34,436 nucleotides of DNA from Candidatus Pelethocola excrementipullorum (GTDB lineage: Bacteria > Bacillota > Clostridia > Lachnospirales > Lachnospiraceae), in NCBI GenBank assembly GCA_018714325.1, contig DVNN01000368.1:1-34436 (forward strand), given 5' to 3'. The notes under the pieces are model-generated. The model did not search any database and was not told the DNA's origin. It was given only the letters and a program-made list of their open reading frames with translations. Below are positions 1-7,574 of the stretch, piece by piece; position 1 is the stretch's first letter, and every line of letters starts with the position of its first letter. The translations under genes were made by a program, and so were the position numbers.

Positions 1-9
1 TGACCCCAT

Positions 10-161
10 GATACCTACGTATTGCTACGCACTTTGTGCTCTCGCAATACTAAAAACATTCGAAATCCGCCCTGTTCGGGCTACTTTCTCATGTTTTGCG
101 GGTCCCAAATTCATGCTTTTTCATGCAAGCATGAAACGCATGACCTTTTGACCCTGGTATC
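10..161 (-). other. Cloverleaf-forming structured element (ncRNA or repeat, family unknown)
   Basis: The element is closed by GATACC (10-15) pairing with GGTATC (156-161). Inside are three arms. Arm one pairs 100-104 with 150-154, then 111-116 with 138-143, then 122-126 with 129-133. Arm two pairs 53-59 with 91-97 and 69-72 with 78-81. Arm three pairs 20-25 with 44-49 and 29-32 with 36-39. All of these helices are perfect complements and can form together. The right end runs into the TGA stop (160-162) of the upstream minus-strand GTPase gene, so it would lie in that gene's 3' end. The strand is inferred from this. It does not match an RNA family I can name; it could be an RNA, a REP-like repeat or a small mobile element. 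Confidence 0.6.
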
Positions 162-1119
162 AATTAAAATATACCATTTCCGATTCCGGCGGGTTGCAGG
201 GCTTAATTTCCTGGGCATACAGAACCGGACCTTCTTCATGATAAACATCCATATATTCCCAACCTACCTTAGCTGTGACAGTAACCCATTGACCCATCAC
301 CAGCTTTTTGGCTTTCGGACTCTTGCATACATAACCGATAAATGTGGTATCATCCGCACAACAAGTCATAGCCATACGGCCGGGCACAAAGAACTCGGCT
401 CCCACGTCCTTGCTCTTGAGGACAATCCCCTTAAATTTCACGGTTTTCCCCTCATAACGGTCCGGGTGGTCCCCGATATCCACATAAAAGATACCATAAT
501 CCACGTCCTCAACCACAATCTCATCTGCATTCAGATCATATGGCACGGAGTCTTCGAAAATATCGGTCAATTCTCCTGTCTGATCCTCGAACAGTATCTC
601 TGCCGCCGGATTTACAACCTTGATGCTTCTTCTGAAATTAGCCAGAGGAAGTTCCGGGGTGCATCGGTTAAACATCACCATATCCGCGTTCATCACCATC
701 TCCATAAAGATAGATTTCATATTGTTCATATAAATCTGGAAACAGCTGCCGTCCACCGTCACGATGTGCTGCACGATCCCCCAGCCCTTGGGCATCTTCA
801 TCTCTTCTAGCTTCTTCACGCTCCACAGGGGATTATACTCCAGGATGATCCTATCCGGACGGTACTTCTTCTGATATGATTTCAAAAGCTCAAAAGTAAA
901 GTCTTCCGGCTCTTCCACCACTTCCAGCACAGTGTTATGCTTTTTTAGCAGCTCTAAATCGTATTCTTCCTCACCTTCCTCGCAGGCAATCAGAAGGGTC
1001 GGTTCCTCAATCTGAAAATACTCCTGCTGTACGGTAAAATTAATAAATGAAGTCTTTCCACCCTCCAAAAAGCCGGTGATCAGATAAATTGGAATATCAA
1101 TTTCATTCTCTAACATCAT
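160..1119 (-). CDS. G3E-family GTPase (CobW/COG0523-like) with YcgQ/DUF1980-like C-terminal domain
   Basis: A 319-residue cytoplasmic protein. The N-terminal half is a P-loop GTPase of the CobW/HypB/UreG group with Walker A GFLEGGKTS at residues 16-24. The CxCC metal-binding motif of ordinary COG0523 proteins is absent: the equivalent stretch reads LLIACEEGEEE. From about residue 195 the sequence resembles the C-terminal domain of YcgQ (TIGR03943/DUF1980), including the MTCCADD segment and a KFKGIV strand. YcgQ proteins are usually encoded with YraQ-type permeases and CobW GTPases, so a role in metal or metal-complex transport is inferred. It lies 35 bp behind the His-rich GTPase gene and probably shares its transcript. 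The start is the first of two adjacent ATGs behind AAAGAGG. Function is unproven. Confidence 0.75.
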   Translation of the reverse strand: MMLENEIDIPIYLITGFLEGGKTSFINFTVQQEYFQIEEPTLLIACEEGEEEYDLELLKKHNTVLEVVEEPEDFTFELLKSYQKKYRPDRIILEYNPLWSVKKLEEMKMPKGWGIVQHIVTVDGSCFQIYMNNMKSIFMEMVMNADMVMFNRCTPELPLANFRRSIKVVNPAAEILFEDQTGELTDIFEDSVPYDLNADEIVVEDVDYGIFYVDIGDHPDRYEGKTVKFKGIVLKSKDVGAEFFVPGRMAMTCCADDTTFIGYVCKSPKAKKLVMGQWVTVTAKVGWEYMDVYHEEGPVLYAQEIKPCNPPESEMVYFN

Positions 1120-1154
1120 GGACCTCTTTCTATTTCATATTTATGACATCTCTC

Positions 1155-2267
1155 TTAGATGCCGAATGCATCCTGCAGCTTGTCCTCTACAAGTTTGGAG
1201 CCAATAACACAGATTCTGCCTGTATACTCTGGAGAGCCTTCTCTGACATCCGCCTCACCCGGAACCATATCGAAATAAATCCAATGGCCGTCCTTTCCCT
1301 CTACCATACCTTTTGCACGAAGTACGATACCGAAAGAATCGTCTTCTGATAAATGATTCAGGATAGACTCTATCTGACCCTTATCAAACTTCTTAATGGT
1401 CTCACGTCCCCAACTTGTAAAGACTTCGTCAGCGTGATGATGGTCGTGGCCGTGATGCTCGTGATCGTGGTCATGGCAGCCGCAGCTGCAGTTCTCATCA
1501 TGTTCATGATGGTGGTCGTGGTCATGATGATCGTGGCACCCACAGCTGCAGTCCTCGTCATGCTCATGATGGTGGTCGTGGTCATGGTCATGGCACCCAC
1601 AGCTGCAGTTTTCATCATGCTCATGATGATGATCATGTTCCTCTTCCACATGAGAAAGATCAATTTTCACACCTTCCATGGTTTCCAGAACCTTTTTACC
1701 ATCCAACTCTTCCACCGGTGTTGTAATAATGGTCGCATTCGGATTCAATTCTCTCAGCAGCTCCAGTGCTGCTTCTATTTTTTCTTCGGTCGCCTTCTCC
1801 GTATCCGTACGGCTTAATATAATGGTGCTCGCAGCTTCCACCTGATTCTTGAAGAATTCACCGAAGTTTCTCAGGTACATCTTGCATTTCATCACATCCA
1901 CAACCGTGGTGGCACAATTCAACACAACGTCCACATCGGTCTTGATTCCTTCCACCGCATGAATGACATCGGAAAGCTTGCCCACGCCTGAAGGTTCGAT
2001 GATGATGCGGTCGGGGTGGTATTTATCAATTACCTCTGTCAAGGCCGTGCCGAAGTCTCCAACCAGAGAACAGCAGATACAGCCCGAGTTCATCTCTCGG
2101 ATCTCAATGCCTGCCTCTTTCAGGAATCCGCCGTCAATGCCGATTTCCCCAAATTCATTTTCGATCAGAACTACCTGCTGTCCTTTCAAAGCATCTGACA
2201 GTAGTTTCTTAATCAAGGTTGTTTTGCCGGCTCCTAGAAAGCCGGATATAATGTCTATCTTGGTCAT
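1155..2267 (-). CDS. COG0523 GTPase / metallochaperone with His- and Cys-rich tandem repeat
   Basis: A 370-residue G3E GTPase. Visible motifs are Walker A GAGKTT (residues 12-17), the family metal site CICC (63-66), EPSG (91-94), and SRTD (152-155) where NKxD is usual. Residues 208-279 hold three copies of a unit built around HEHDENCSCGCHDH, a dense metal-binding insert. A CobW C-terminal domain follows from about residue 281. Known relatives (YeiR, ZigA, ZNG1) bind zinc and hand metal to client enzymes or act in zinc starvation. A zinc, cobalt or nickel role is inferred from the insert and not shown. It is the first gene of a likely two-gene unit. The ATG follows AAGGGAGACTTAAAATC. No convincing Zur operator was found upstream. 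Confidence 0.9.
   Translation of the reverse strand: MTKIDIISGFLGAGKTTLIKKLLSDALKGQQVVLIENEFGEIGIDGGFLKEAGIEIREMNSGCICCSLVGDFGTALTEVIDKYHPDRIIIEPSGVGKLSDVIHAVEGIKTDVDVVLNCATTVVDVMKCKMYLRNFGEFFKNQVEAASTIILSRTDTEKATEEKIEAALELLRELNPNATIITTPVEELDGKKVLETMEGVKIDLSHVEEEHDHHHEHDENCSCGCHDHDHDHHHEHDEDCSCGCHDHHDHDHHHEHDENCSCGCHDHDHEHHGHDHHHADEVFTSWGRETIKKFDKGQIESILNHLSEDDSFGIVLRAKGMVEGKDGHWIYFDMVPGEADVREGSPEYTGRICVIGSKLVEDKLQDAFGI
1435..1640 (-). repeat. Tandem repeat encoding the His/Cys-rich metal-binding insert
   Basis: About three units of roughly 66-72 bases, in frame inside the COG0523 GTPase gene. Each encodes a run of His/Asp followed by CSCGCHDH. The units differ by small in-frame changes, for example an added HDH. 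Such repeats can gain or lose copies by slippage and so change the number of metal ligands. Confidence 0.85.
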
Positions 2268-2304
2268 GATTTTAAGTCTCCCTTCAAATAAATAAGAAAA
2301 TAAA

Positions 2305-2333
2305 TTTATAGTGATAATTCAGTACATTTTCAA
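2305..2333 (-). promoter_or_regulatory. Proximal promoter of the COG0523 GTPase gene
   Basis: On the minus strand TTGAAA (2328-2333) and TATAAA (2305-2310) are separated by 17 bp, about 35 bases upstream of the ATG. Confidence 0.5.
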
Positions 2334-2389
2334 GGAAATGCATAGCACCTTAAGGGACGGAAGTCCGACTCCCGCCCCACACATTGATT

Positions 2390-2418
2390 ATTATACCCCC
2401 ATTTTACGGGACTGTAAA
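2390..2418 (-). promoter_or_regulatory. Distal promoter of the COG0523 GTPase gene
   Basis: On the minus strand TTTACA (2413-2418) and TATAAT (2390-2395) have a 17-bp spacer. A transcript from here would carry a leader of about 115 nt containing the hairpin at 2358-2374 (CGGGAGT / ACTTCCG with one G-U pair). The other half of the 305-bp gap, 2420-2572, holds only the nitroreductase terminator. Confidence 0.55.
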
Positions 2419-2480
2419 CACGATTGGAAAGAATTAGATAAAATATCTATGCAAAGTATAAATAGTTACAAATGAATAAT

Positions 2481-2515
2481 AAAAAGGCATTCAGTTTTTT
2501 CACTGAACGCCTTTT
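2481..2515 (-). terminator. Rho-independent terminator behind the nitroreductase gene
   Basis: On the minus strand a stem AAAGGCGTTCAGT pairs with ACTGAATGCCTTT (one G-U pair), followed by TTTTTATTATT. It lies about 58 bases past the stop of the nitroreductase gene. Confidence 0.85.
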
Positions 2516-2572
2516 GACCCCAACATCTATATATTGATCTTTCAATGGCTTTCCTAGTGTATTGAGTCTTCT

Positions 2573-3091
2573 CTAAACCCGGATAATATAATTCTCCTTC
2601 CTAGGTTTTGCCTTACCCTCCTGGTCTGCATATCCCAGAATACAGTTTCCCACTCCGATATACTGTTCCGGATCCAGTCCCCAGCCAGCCAAAATCTTCT
2701 TTCCTTCTTCGGTTTCAAAAACTTCCCTTGCGCGGTGTACCCAGCAGGATCCGATACCTAAGGAAGAGGCCGCGTTCATCAGATTCCCCATCACCAGACT
2801 GCCATCCTCCACGCCGGTGTGTATGGTTTTATCGGCCAGAACCACAACAAGGGTGGGTGCCCCATAGAAAGGATCTGAGTCGGTGTTCATAACCGCAGCA
2901 TTCATCTTTGACAGTTTCCCTATCATCTCCCGCTCCTGCACCACCACCATGACCGGTGACTGCCGCCCCATACCAGTCGGTGCATAGGTTCCGGCTTCCA
3001 GAATCTGATCCAGAATCTCATCAGGGACCTGGTCCTCTTTATAGGCACGAATACTTCTACGGGTTTCCAGCGTTCTCAACGTTTCATTCAT
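2573..3091 (-). CDS. Nitroreductase-family FMN oxidoreductase
   Basis: A 172-residue protein typical of the small nitroreductase fold. The N-terminal TRRSIRAYKEDQVP motif binds FMN phosphate. The middle segment (APTGMGRQS) and the GIGSCWVHRA helix are hallmark parts of the flavin site and dimer interface. These enzymes reduce nitro compounds, quinones or flavins with NAD(P)H; the physiological substrate cannot be told from sequence. The length is short but normal for Clostridia. The ATG is preceded by AAAAGGAGAGAGTATC. It is followed by a strong terminator. It is on the same strand as the HAD gene, with an 89-bp gap upstream. Confidence 0.9.
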   Translation of the reverse strand: MNETLRTLETRRSIRAYKEDQVPDEILDQILEAGTYAPTGMGRQSPVMVVVQEREMIGKLSKMNAAVMNTDSDPFYGAPTLVVVLADKTIHTGVEDGSLVMGNLMNAASSLGIGSCWVHRAREVFETEEGKKILAGWGLDPEQYIGVGNCILGYADQEGKAKPRKENYIIRV

Positions 3092-3180
3092 GATACTCTC
3101 TCCTTTTCATTTAATATATTTTTCATACAACTTGTATTTCTTTTGCCATAAAAATGATGTTGTCCTAGTATCATTCTATA

Positions 3181-3972
3181 TCAAATGATACCATAATGCT
3201 TCATCGCATGGTATATGCCATCCTCTTCCACAGACCGCGTTATGAACTCTGTATACGGATCCAGCATCGGATCATGGTGCTCCATTGCAATCGTATGTTT
3301 TGCATATTGGAACATACTTAAATCATTGCTGCTGTCACCAAAAACATAGGTCTCTTCCGGATTCAGATGAAAATACTCCAATATGTATTCGATGGCAGTG
3401 GCCTTTGAATATCCCTTTGGCACAACTTCATACACACCTCCATGCCGGTCCATAATATCCATGTCCTCTTCCAACCCTTGCATCAGGCGCGGCCGGTCCG
3501 TGTTTTCATCCATACAGACGATAAATTTATCAAACCTGAAATCTCCATCTTCTATATAAGTTGTATTTCCCAATCCCACGTTCTTAAAATAATCTCTAAG
3601 TTTTTCAATTTTTTCAAATCGGGACCTGTCTCTGGTCAGATAGCAATCCTCTCTGCCTTCCAGAAGCATATCCCCATCGCAATCTCTTATCAGCTGGATG
3701 ATTTCCTCACCTCTCTTAGAAGGAATGCTACGGGCAGAGAGAACCTCTTCCTCATGCTGGATATAAGTTCCGCAGCCACAGAGAAACCCATCAAAGGGCA
3801 TTGTTTTAAATATCGCCGGCAGGGTAGTGATTGTCCTGCCTGTATTAACAAATGTCATGTGCCCCTGATCTCTGGCTAATGCCAGAGCCGTCACAGCACT
3901 CTCGGGCACCTCACCTGTATTCTTACTTAACAACGTTTCATCTATATCAAAAAACAAAGCTTTCCTGTCCAT
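3181..3972 (-). CDS. Cof-type HAD-superfamily hydrolase
   Basis: A 263-residue HAD phosphatase of the Cof (class IIB) group. Motif I is FFDIDETLL, with nucleophile Asp9 and acid/base Asp11. Motif II is the FVNTGRT segment. The late motifs are PKGYSKATAIEYIL (catalytic Lys) and VFGDSSNDLSMF (Mg-binding acids). A large cap domain lies between them. Relatives dephosphorylate sugar phosphates, pyridoxal phosphate or FMN precursors; the substrate is not predictable here. I chose the ATG directly before DRKALFFDIDETLL. An in-frame TTG and ATG lie five or six codons upstream, so the start could be 3987 or 3990. No terminator was seen downstream. Confidence 0.88.
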   Translation of the reverse strand: MDRKALFFDIDETLLSKNTGEVPESAVTALALARDQGHMTFVNTGRTITTLPAIFKTMPFDGFLCGCGTYIQHEEEVLSARSIPSKRGEEIIQLIRDCDGDMLLEGREDCYLTRDRSRFEKIEKLRDYFKNVGLGNTTYIEDGDFRFDKFIVCMDENTDRPRLMQGLEEDMDIMDRHGGVYEVVPKGYSKATAIEYILEYFHLNPEETYVFGDSSNDLSMFQYAKHTIAMEHHDPMLDPYTEFITRSVEEDGIYHAMKHYGII

Positions 3973-4066
3973 TTTTCTCTCTTTCATCAAAACAGGACTG
4001 AGGGATTGGATTTCTTTTGAAACCCTTACCTTCAGTCCATGTAGTTTATGCCTGCTTCTCCGGTAA

Positions 4067-4300
4067 TCAGCCGTTCATCATAAAGTTCAGTAGTCTATCA
4101 ACGTCTTCCTTTTCAGAAGCTATGATTTCCAATTCTGGAATCTCGCCGCTGGAAAAAATGTTCGCCAGAGATACATACTGGCTTAATTTGGATTTCAGAT
4201 TCAATCTGTCACCTTCACCGGTAACTAACTCAACCCGGCCTACACAACTATCTACAACTTGAAAAAATTTGTCAATATCTTTGATATTCGATACCTTCAT
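4067..4300 (-). CDS. Small HPr-like protein of unknown function
   Basis: A 77-residue protein with an excellent ribosome binding site (AAGGAGGATTGCCCG) before the ATG. The second half, NLKSKLSQYVSLANIFSSGEIPELEI and on, resembles the region around the regulatory serine and following strands of PTS phosphocarrier HPr. The phospho-accepting His region of true HPr is not present: there is no His at all. So it is probably an HPr-fold relative without classic phosphotransfer. A similar small protein is, to my recollection, common in Lachnospiraceae, sometimes with misleading names. It has its own likely promoter upstream. The function is unknown. Confidence 0.7.
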   Translation of the reverse strand: MKVSNIKDIDKFFQVVDSCVGRVELVTGEGDRLNLKSKLSQYVSLANIFSSGEIPELEIIASEKEDVDRLLNFMMNG

Positions 4301-4336
4301 CGGGCAATCCTCCTTCGTAATAATTCAACTGCCTTC

Positions 4337-4366
4337 ATTATAACCCATTCCCTTACAAATGAAAAG
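4337..4366 (-). promoter_or_regulatory. Probable promoter of the small HPr-like gene
   Basis: A consensus TATAAT (4337-4342, minus) lies 17 bp from a weak -35 TTTTCA. The region is between the ATPase stop and this gene. Confidence 0.45.
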
Positions 4367-4396
4367 CATTTACCGACCTTTCATACTCACAGAGGT

Positions 4397-5170
4397 TTAA
4401 TTTCCACATTCAATACTAATTTCATTGAACTTTTCCAGAATATGATCAATCTGAATAGTACTCTTTTCCGCTCCTGCAGAATCGATAACCGCCTTACCCT
4501 GATGCATCATCACCAAACGGTTTCCGTATTCCACCGCATAACGGAGATTGTGGGTAACCATGATGGTTGTGAGGTTTTTCTCTCTTACGATCTTATCAGT
4601 CAATTCCATGATCAGTTCTGCCGTCTTGGGGTCCAGAGCTGCGGTGTGCTCATCCAGAATTAAGAACCGGATCGGTGTCATCGTCGACATCAGAAGTGCC
4701 ATGGCCTGCCGCTGTCCCCCGGATAACACGCCCACCTTCACATTCATCTTGTCTTCCAGTCCCAGCCCCAGCTGTTTGAGGCTTTCCCGGTAAAACTCCA
4801 TACGGGCCTTATTCTTACCAGGGCGCAGTCCGTACATCTTACCTTTATTATCTGCCAATGACATATTCTCAGCGATGGTCATATTGGGGCAGGTACCCAT
4901 GGCAGGGTTCTGATACACCCTTCCAATGTACTGGTTCCTTTTAAATTCTTTCTCTCTGCCGATGTCTTTTCCATCAATCAACACGCTTCCGGAATCCAGG
5001 TCAATGCTTCCACAGATCAGGTTCAACAGGGTGGTTTTGCCAGATCCGTTGCTTCCCACAACCGCTACAAACTGCCCATCTTCGATGTTCATATTAAAAT
5101 CATCGAATAGGCACATCTCGTTGATGGTGCCTGAATTATAGTATTTATGAATATGTTTTAACTCAAGCAT
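4397..5170 (-). CDS. trpZ: TrpXYZ-type ABC transporter, ATP-binding protein
   Basis: A 257-residue cytoplasmic ABC ATPase. Walker A is GSNGSGKTT (residues 39-47), the signature is LSGGQRQ, and Walker B is FLILDEH, followed by TAALDP and the switch histidine in VTHN. It belongs to the COG1101 group that partners COG4120 permeases and COG2984 binding proteins. Its start overlaps the permease stop by 8 bp, which implies translational coupling. With the Trp T-box upstream, the substrate is most likely tryptophan or a precursor, as for streptococcal TrpXYZ. The gene symbol rests on that inference. No terminator is visible between it and the small gene downstream. Confidence 0.85.
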   Translation of the reverse strand: MLELKHIHKYYNSGTINEMCLFDDFNMNIEDGQFVAVVGSNGSGKTTLLNLICGSIDLDSGSVLIDGKDIGREKEFKRNQYIGRVYQNPAMGTCPNMTIAENMSLADNKGKMYGLRPGKNKARMEFYRESLKQLGLGLEDKMNVKVGVLSGGQRQAMALLMSTMTPIRFLILDEHTAALDPKTAELIMELTDKIVREKNLTTIMVTHNLRYAVEYGNRLVMMHQGKAVIDSAGAEKSTIQIDHILEKFNEISIECGN

Positions 5171-6044
5171 TGATTTTCACCTTCTTCTTTCTATCCAGGC
5201 TGACAACCAGAATCACCAGGAACAATACAGCTGTAATTAACTTTGTGGCTTCGGCACCGGCGACCTTAAGAGCAAGGGCGACACAGGCCTTATAGAAAAT
5301 CGAACCCACAATCACCGCTGTGGTGGTTTTTACAAAAGATAACTTCTTAAAGAAGCTAAATCCAATAATTACGCTGGCCAAGCCGATAACAAGTGCTCCC
5401 GTACCCATGGATATATCAAACACTCTGGATTGCTGTGCAAACACAGAACCGCTCAACGCTACCAGACCATTAGCGATGGCCAATCCTAGTATCTTAACAT
5501 TCCCCTTATCCTTGGCGAGGGAAGTAACGATCATATCATTATCACCCACGGCCCGGAGCAGATAACCTGACTGGGTCTTCAGGTAGAGATCCAAAAGGAG
5601 CTTGCAGATTATCACAATAACTAAAATAACAACGATATCCACCCACTGGGGAATTTTATCTCCGAAAATACCGGTAAGCATATCATTTCTAAAGATTGTA
5701 TTCACGGAAAATAGAGGCACGTTATTGGTTCCCGCAATATACATATTAATGGTATAAAGACCTGTCATTACAATAATACCGGAAAGCAGGTCCCTCACCT
5801 TGAATTTTACATGAATCAATCCAGTACAGATACCAGCCACCAATCCGGCCGCAAAGGAAATCAAAAGTGTCAGGTATGGATTCACTCCAAACTTGAGTAA
5901 GGTGGCAGTCACCGCTGCACCAAAGGGGAATGTACCATCCACGCTCAAATCCGGGAAATCCAGAATTTTATAGGTTATATACACTCCCAGAGCCATGATG
6001 CCATATATCAGCCCCTGCTCCAATACCGTTATCAAAAAATCCAT
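5163..6044 (-). CDS. trpY: TrpXYZ-type ABC transporter, permease
   Basis: A polytopic inner-membrane protein of about 293 residues with roughly eight hydrophobic segments, in the branched-chain amino acid permease-like superfamily (COG4120). It contains conserved LDFPDLSVDGTFPFGAA near residue 30. It forms the channel for the lipoprotein at 6078 and the ATPase at 4397. The chosen start is the ATG of MDFLITVLEQG, which sits eight bases behind AAGGAG. Another ATG three codons upstream (6053) is too close to that site to be preferred. The order lipoprotein, permease, ATPase matches TrpXYZ clusters elsewhere. Confidence 0.85.
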   Translation of the reverse strand: MDFLITVLEQGLIYGIMALGVYITYKILDFPDLSVDGTFPFGAAVTATLLKFGVNPYLTLLISFAAGLVAGICTGLIHVKFKVRDLLSGIIVMTGLYTINMYIAGTNNVPLFSVNTIFRNDMLTGIFGDKIPQWVDIVVILVIVIICKLLLDLYLKTQSGYLLRAVGDNDMIVTSLAKDKGNVKILGLAIANGLVALSGSVFAQQSRVFDISMGTGALVIGLASVIIGFSFFKKLSFVKTTTAVIVGSIFYKACVALALKVAGAEATKLITAVLFLVILVVSLDRKKKVKINA

Positions 6045-6077
6045 ACCATCCACTCCTTCTACCCTATCTCTGGAATA

Positions 6078-7106
6078 TTATTTTTTCTCTACTATCTGGT
6101 CAAATGACTCAACCGCACGCTCTTTCATGGTGTCCGGTACAGTGATTCCCAGGTTTTCAGCCACCTTATCATTGACATATAAACTGCTTTCGGTAACTAA
6201 TTCATACTTCATATCGGAAGCCTTGGCTTCTCCCTTTAACACCTTAGCCGCCATCTTCCCAGTTTCAATGCCAAGCTGCACATACTCGATTCCTTCTGCC
6301 GCCAGACAACCGATTCTCACCTGCTCGATTTCGCTTCCAAACACCGGAATTCCCTTTTCATCGGCCATTCCCAGAACGGTAGGCAGGGCACTTACCACGG
6401 TGTTATCCGTCAGGTTTGTCAGACAGTCCACTTTTCCCAAAAGATCTGCTGCTGCAAGCTGAATCTCAGAGGTATTGGTGATTCCTGCTTTTTCGATCTT
6501 AAATCCGTACTTATCCGCCAGCTCCTCATATTTCTCGATGCTGTATACCGAGTTGGCCTCACTGGTTGTATACAGGATACCGATGGTCTTGGCATCTGGA
6601 AGAATCTCACGAATCATTTTCAGCTGAGCTTCAACCGGAAGTTCATCACTGGTTCCAGTTACTTCGCCAACTGGTTTCCCATCCTCTGTTGCCAGTTCTG
6701 CCTCCACCGGATTGGTAACTGCGGTATAGATGACCGGAATATTCTTTTCCATAGCTGCATTAAAAGCGGTCTGAGCGCTGGGTGTTGCAATTGCACAGAT
6801 CAAATCAACCTTATCAGCAGCCAGGTTGGATGCAATCTGATTTGCTGTACTCATATCCGCATCCGCATTATTCAACTTGATGGTCAGGTTCTTTCCTTCT
6901 TCAAGCCCTTCTTCCTTGAGCCCTTGAATAAATCCTTCACGACAGTTATCTAAAGATCCATGCTCTGCAAACTGACTGATTCCAATGGTATACATCTCTT
7001 TTTCTTTGCCTGATGCCACACCGGAGTCTCCACCTTTTCCACATCCTGCCAATGTTGCTGCCATCATGCTCATACCTAAAACTACTGCCATCACTTTTTT
7101 CTTCAT
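6078..7106 (-). CDS. trpX: TrpXYZ-type ABC transporter, substrate-binding lipoprotein
   Basis: A 342-residue extracellular binding protein. It starts with a lipoprotein signal, MKKKVMAVVLGMSMMAATLAGCG, whose lipobox LAGC gives lipid-modified Cys22. The mature part has the two-lobed ABC-substrate-binding fold of PF04392/COG2984, with typical GISQFAEHGSLD, IPVIYTAVTNPVEA and IGILYTTSEANS segments. It delivers the ligand to the permease encoded 33 bp downstream. The ATG follows AAAAGGAGAGAATAAGG. Expression is predicted to need uncharged tRNA-Trp through the T-box at 7294-7568, which makes tryptophan or a close relative the best ligand guess. Confidence 0.88.
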   Translation of the reverse strand: MKKKVMAVVLGMSMMAATLAGCGKGGDSGVASGKEKEMYTIGISQFAEHGSLDNCREGFIQGLKEEGLEEGKNLTIKLNNADADMSTANQIASNLAADKVDLICAIATPSAQTAFNAAMEKNIPVIYTAVTNPVEAELATEDGKPVGEVTGTSDELPVEAQLKMIREILPDAKTIGILYTTSEANSVYSIEKYEELADKYGFKIEKAGITNTSEIQLAAADLLGKVDCLTNLTDNTVVSALPTVLGMADEKGIPVFGSEIEQVRIGCLAAEGIEYVQLGIETGKMAAKVLKGEAKASDMKYELVTESSLYVNDKVAENLGITVPDTMKERAVESFDQIVEKK

Positions 7107-7292
7107 CCTTATTCTCTCCTTTTCTTTTCATAAAATGAACTGATATTACGTATTACCTTCATACGTTTTGGAACAAGCATTCCCATGTTTCCGAATAGAA
7201 ATGTGATTGTTCTTTACCTTTTGGAAAGATTTAAGATGGTTTCGCATTCAGCATAAGCGTCTCTGGAATAATATTCCATGATATTATGATAT

Positions 7293-7329
7293 AAAAAAGC
7301 GCCTCAAGCAACAGTTGCTTGAGACGCTA
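7293..7329 (-). terminator. T-box regulated intrinsic terminator
   Basis: A perfect hairpin around GCAACTGTTGC closed by GCGTCTC/GAGGCGC (one G-U pair), followed on the minus strand by GCTTTTTTAT. It is the off-state structure of the T-box. Confidence 0.9.
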
Positions 7330-7568
7330 ATAATAGACACTATCATTACCGCGGTACCACTCAAATTGACGAATCGTCCACTTTCCACGTACAGTCATAC
7401 GCTCCTCATTGATAACGGGTTTGGTTCCCGACAGCGCCTACTCTCATGATTTCAGGCTGCCCTCAAAAGTCCATTCAGCAATAACCTCCATACAGCAATC
7501 CCACCACCTGCTGCTCTCTGTGATCTCGTTCAAAGCTTACTCGTCTTTCTCAACGGTTTGTTATTTAT
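7294..7568 (-). promoter_or_regulatory. T-box riboswitch, predicted tRNA-Trp specific, controlling trpXYZ
   Basis: On the minus strand the leader contains an AGTA/GA kink-turn start, a long stem I and the T-box core GAGTGGTACCGCGG (7348-7362 region). An intrinsic terminator GCGTCTCAAGCAACTG / TTGCTTGAGGCGC with a T-run lies at 7293-7329. In stem I the specifier-loop context is CTGAA-TGG-ACT (about 7470-7478), reading UGG, the Trp codon. Uncharged tRNA-Trp should stabilise the antiterminator and allow transcription of the transporter. The specifier assignment is by pattern; the T-box itself is clear. The rest of the 625-bp gap holds its promoter and a 5' leader before the trpX gene. Confidence 0.92.
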
Positions 7569-7574
7569 AGTATC

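Noticed and set aside
1353-1817. Plus-strand open frame rich in Val, Met and Ala that looks like a membrane protein
   Set aside because: It is the antisense shadow of the His/Cys-rich repeat of the GTPase gene and has no ribosome binding site.
2350-2380. tRNA T-arm-like sequence (AAGTCCGACTCCC)
   Set aside because: No acceptor, D or anticodon arm can be drawn around it; it is better read as a leader hairpin of the minus-strand GTPase gene.
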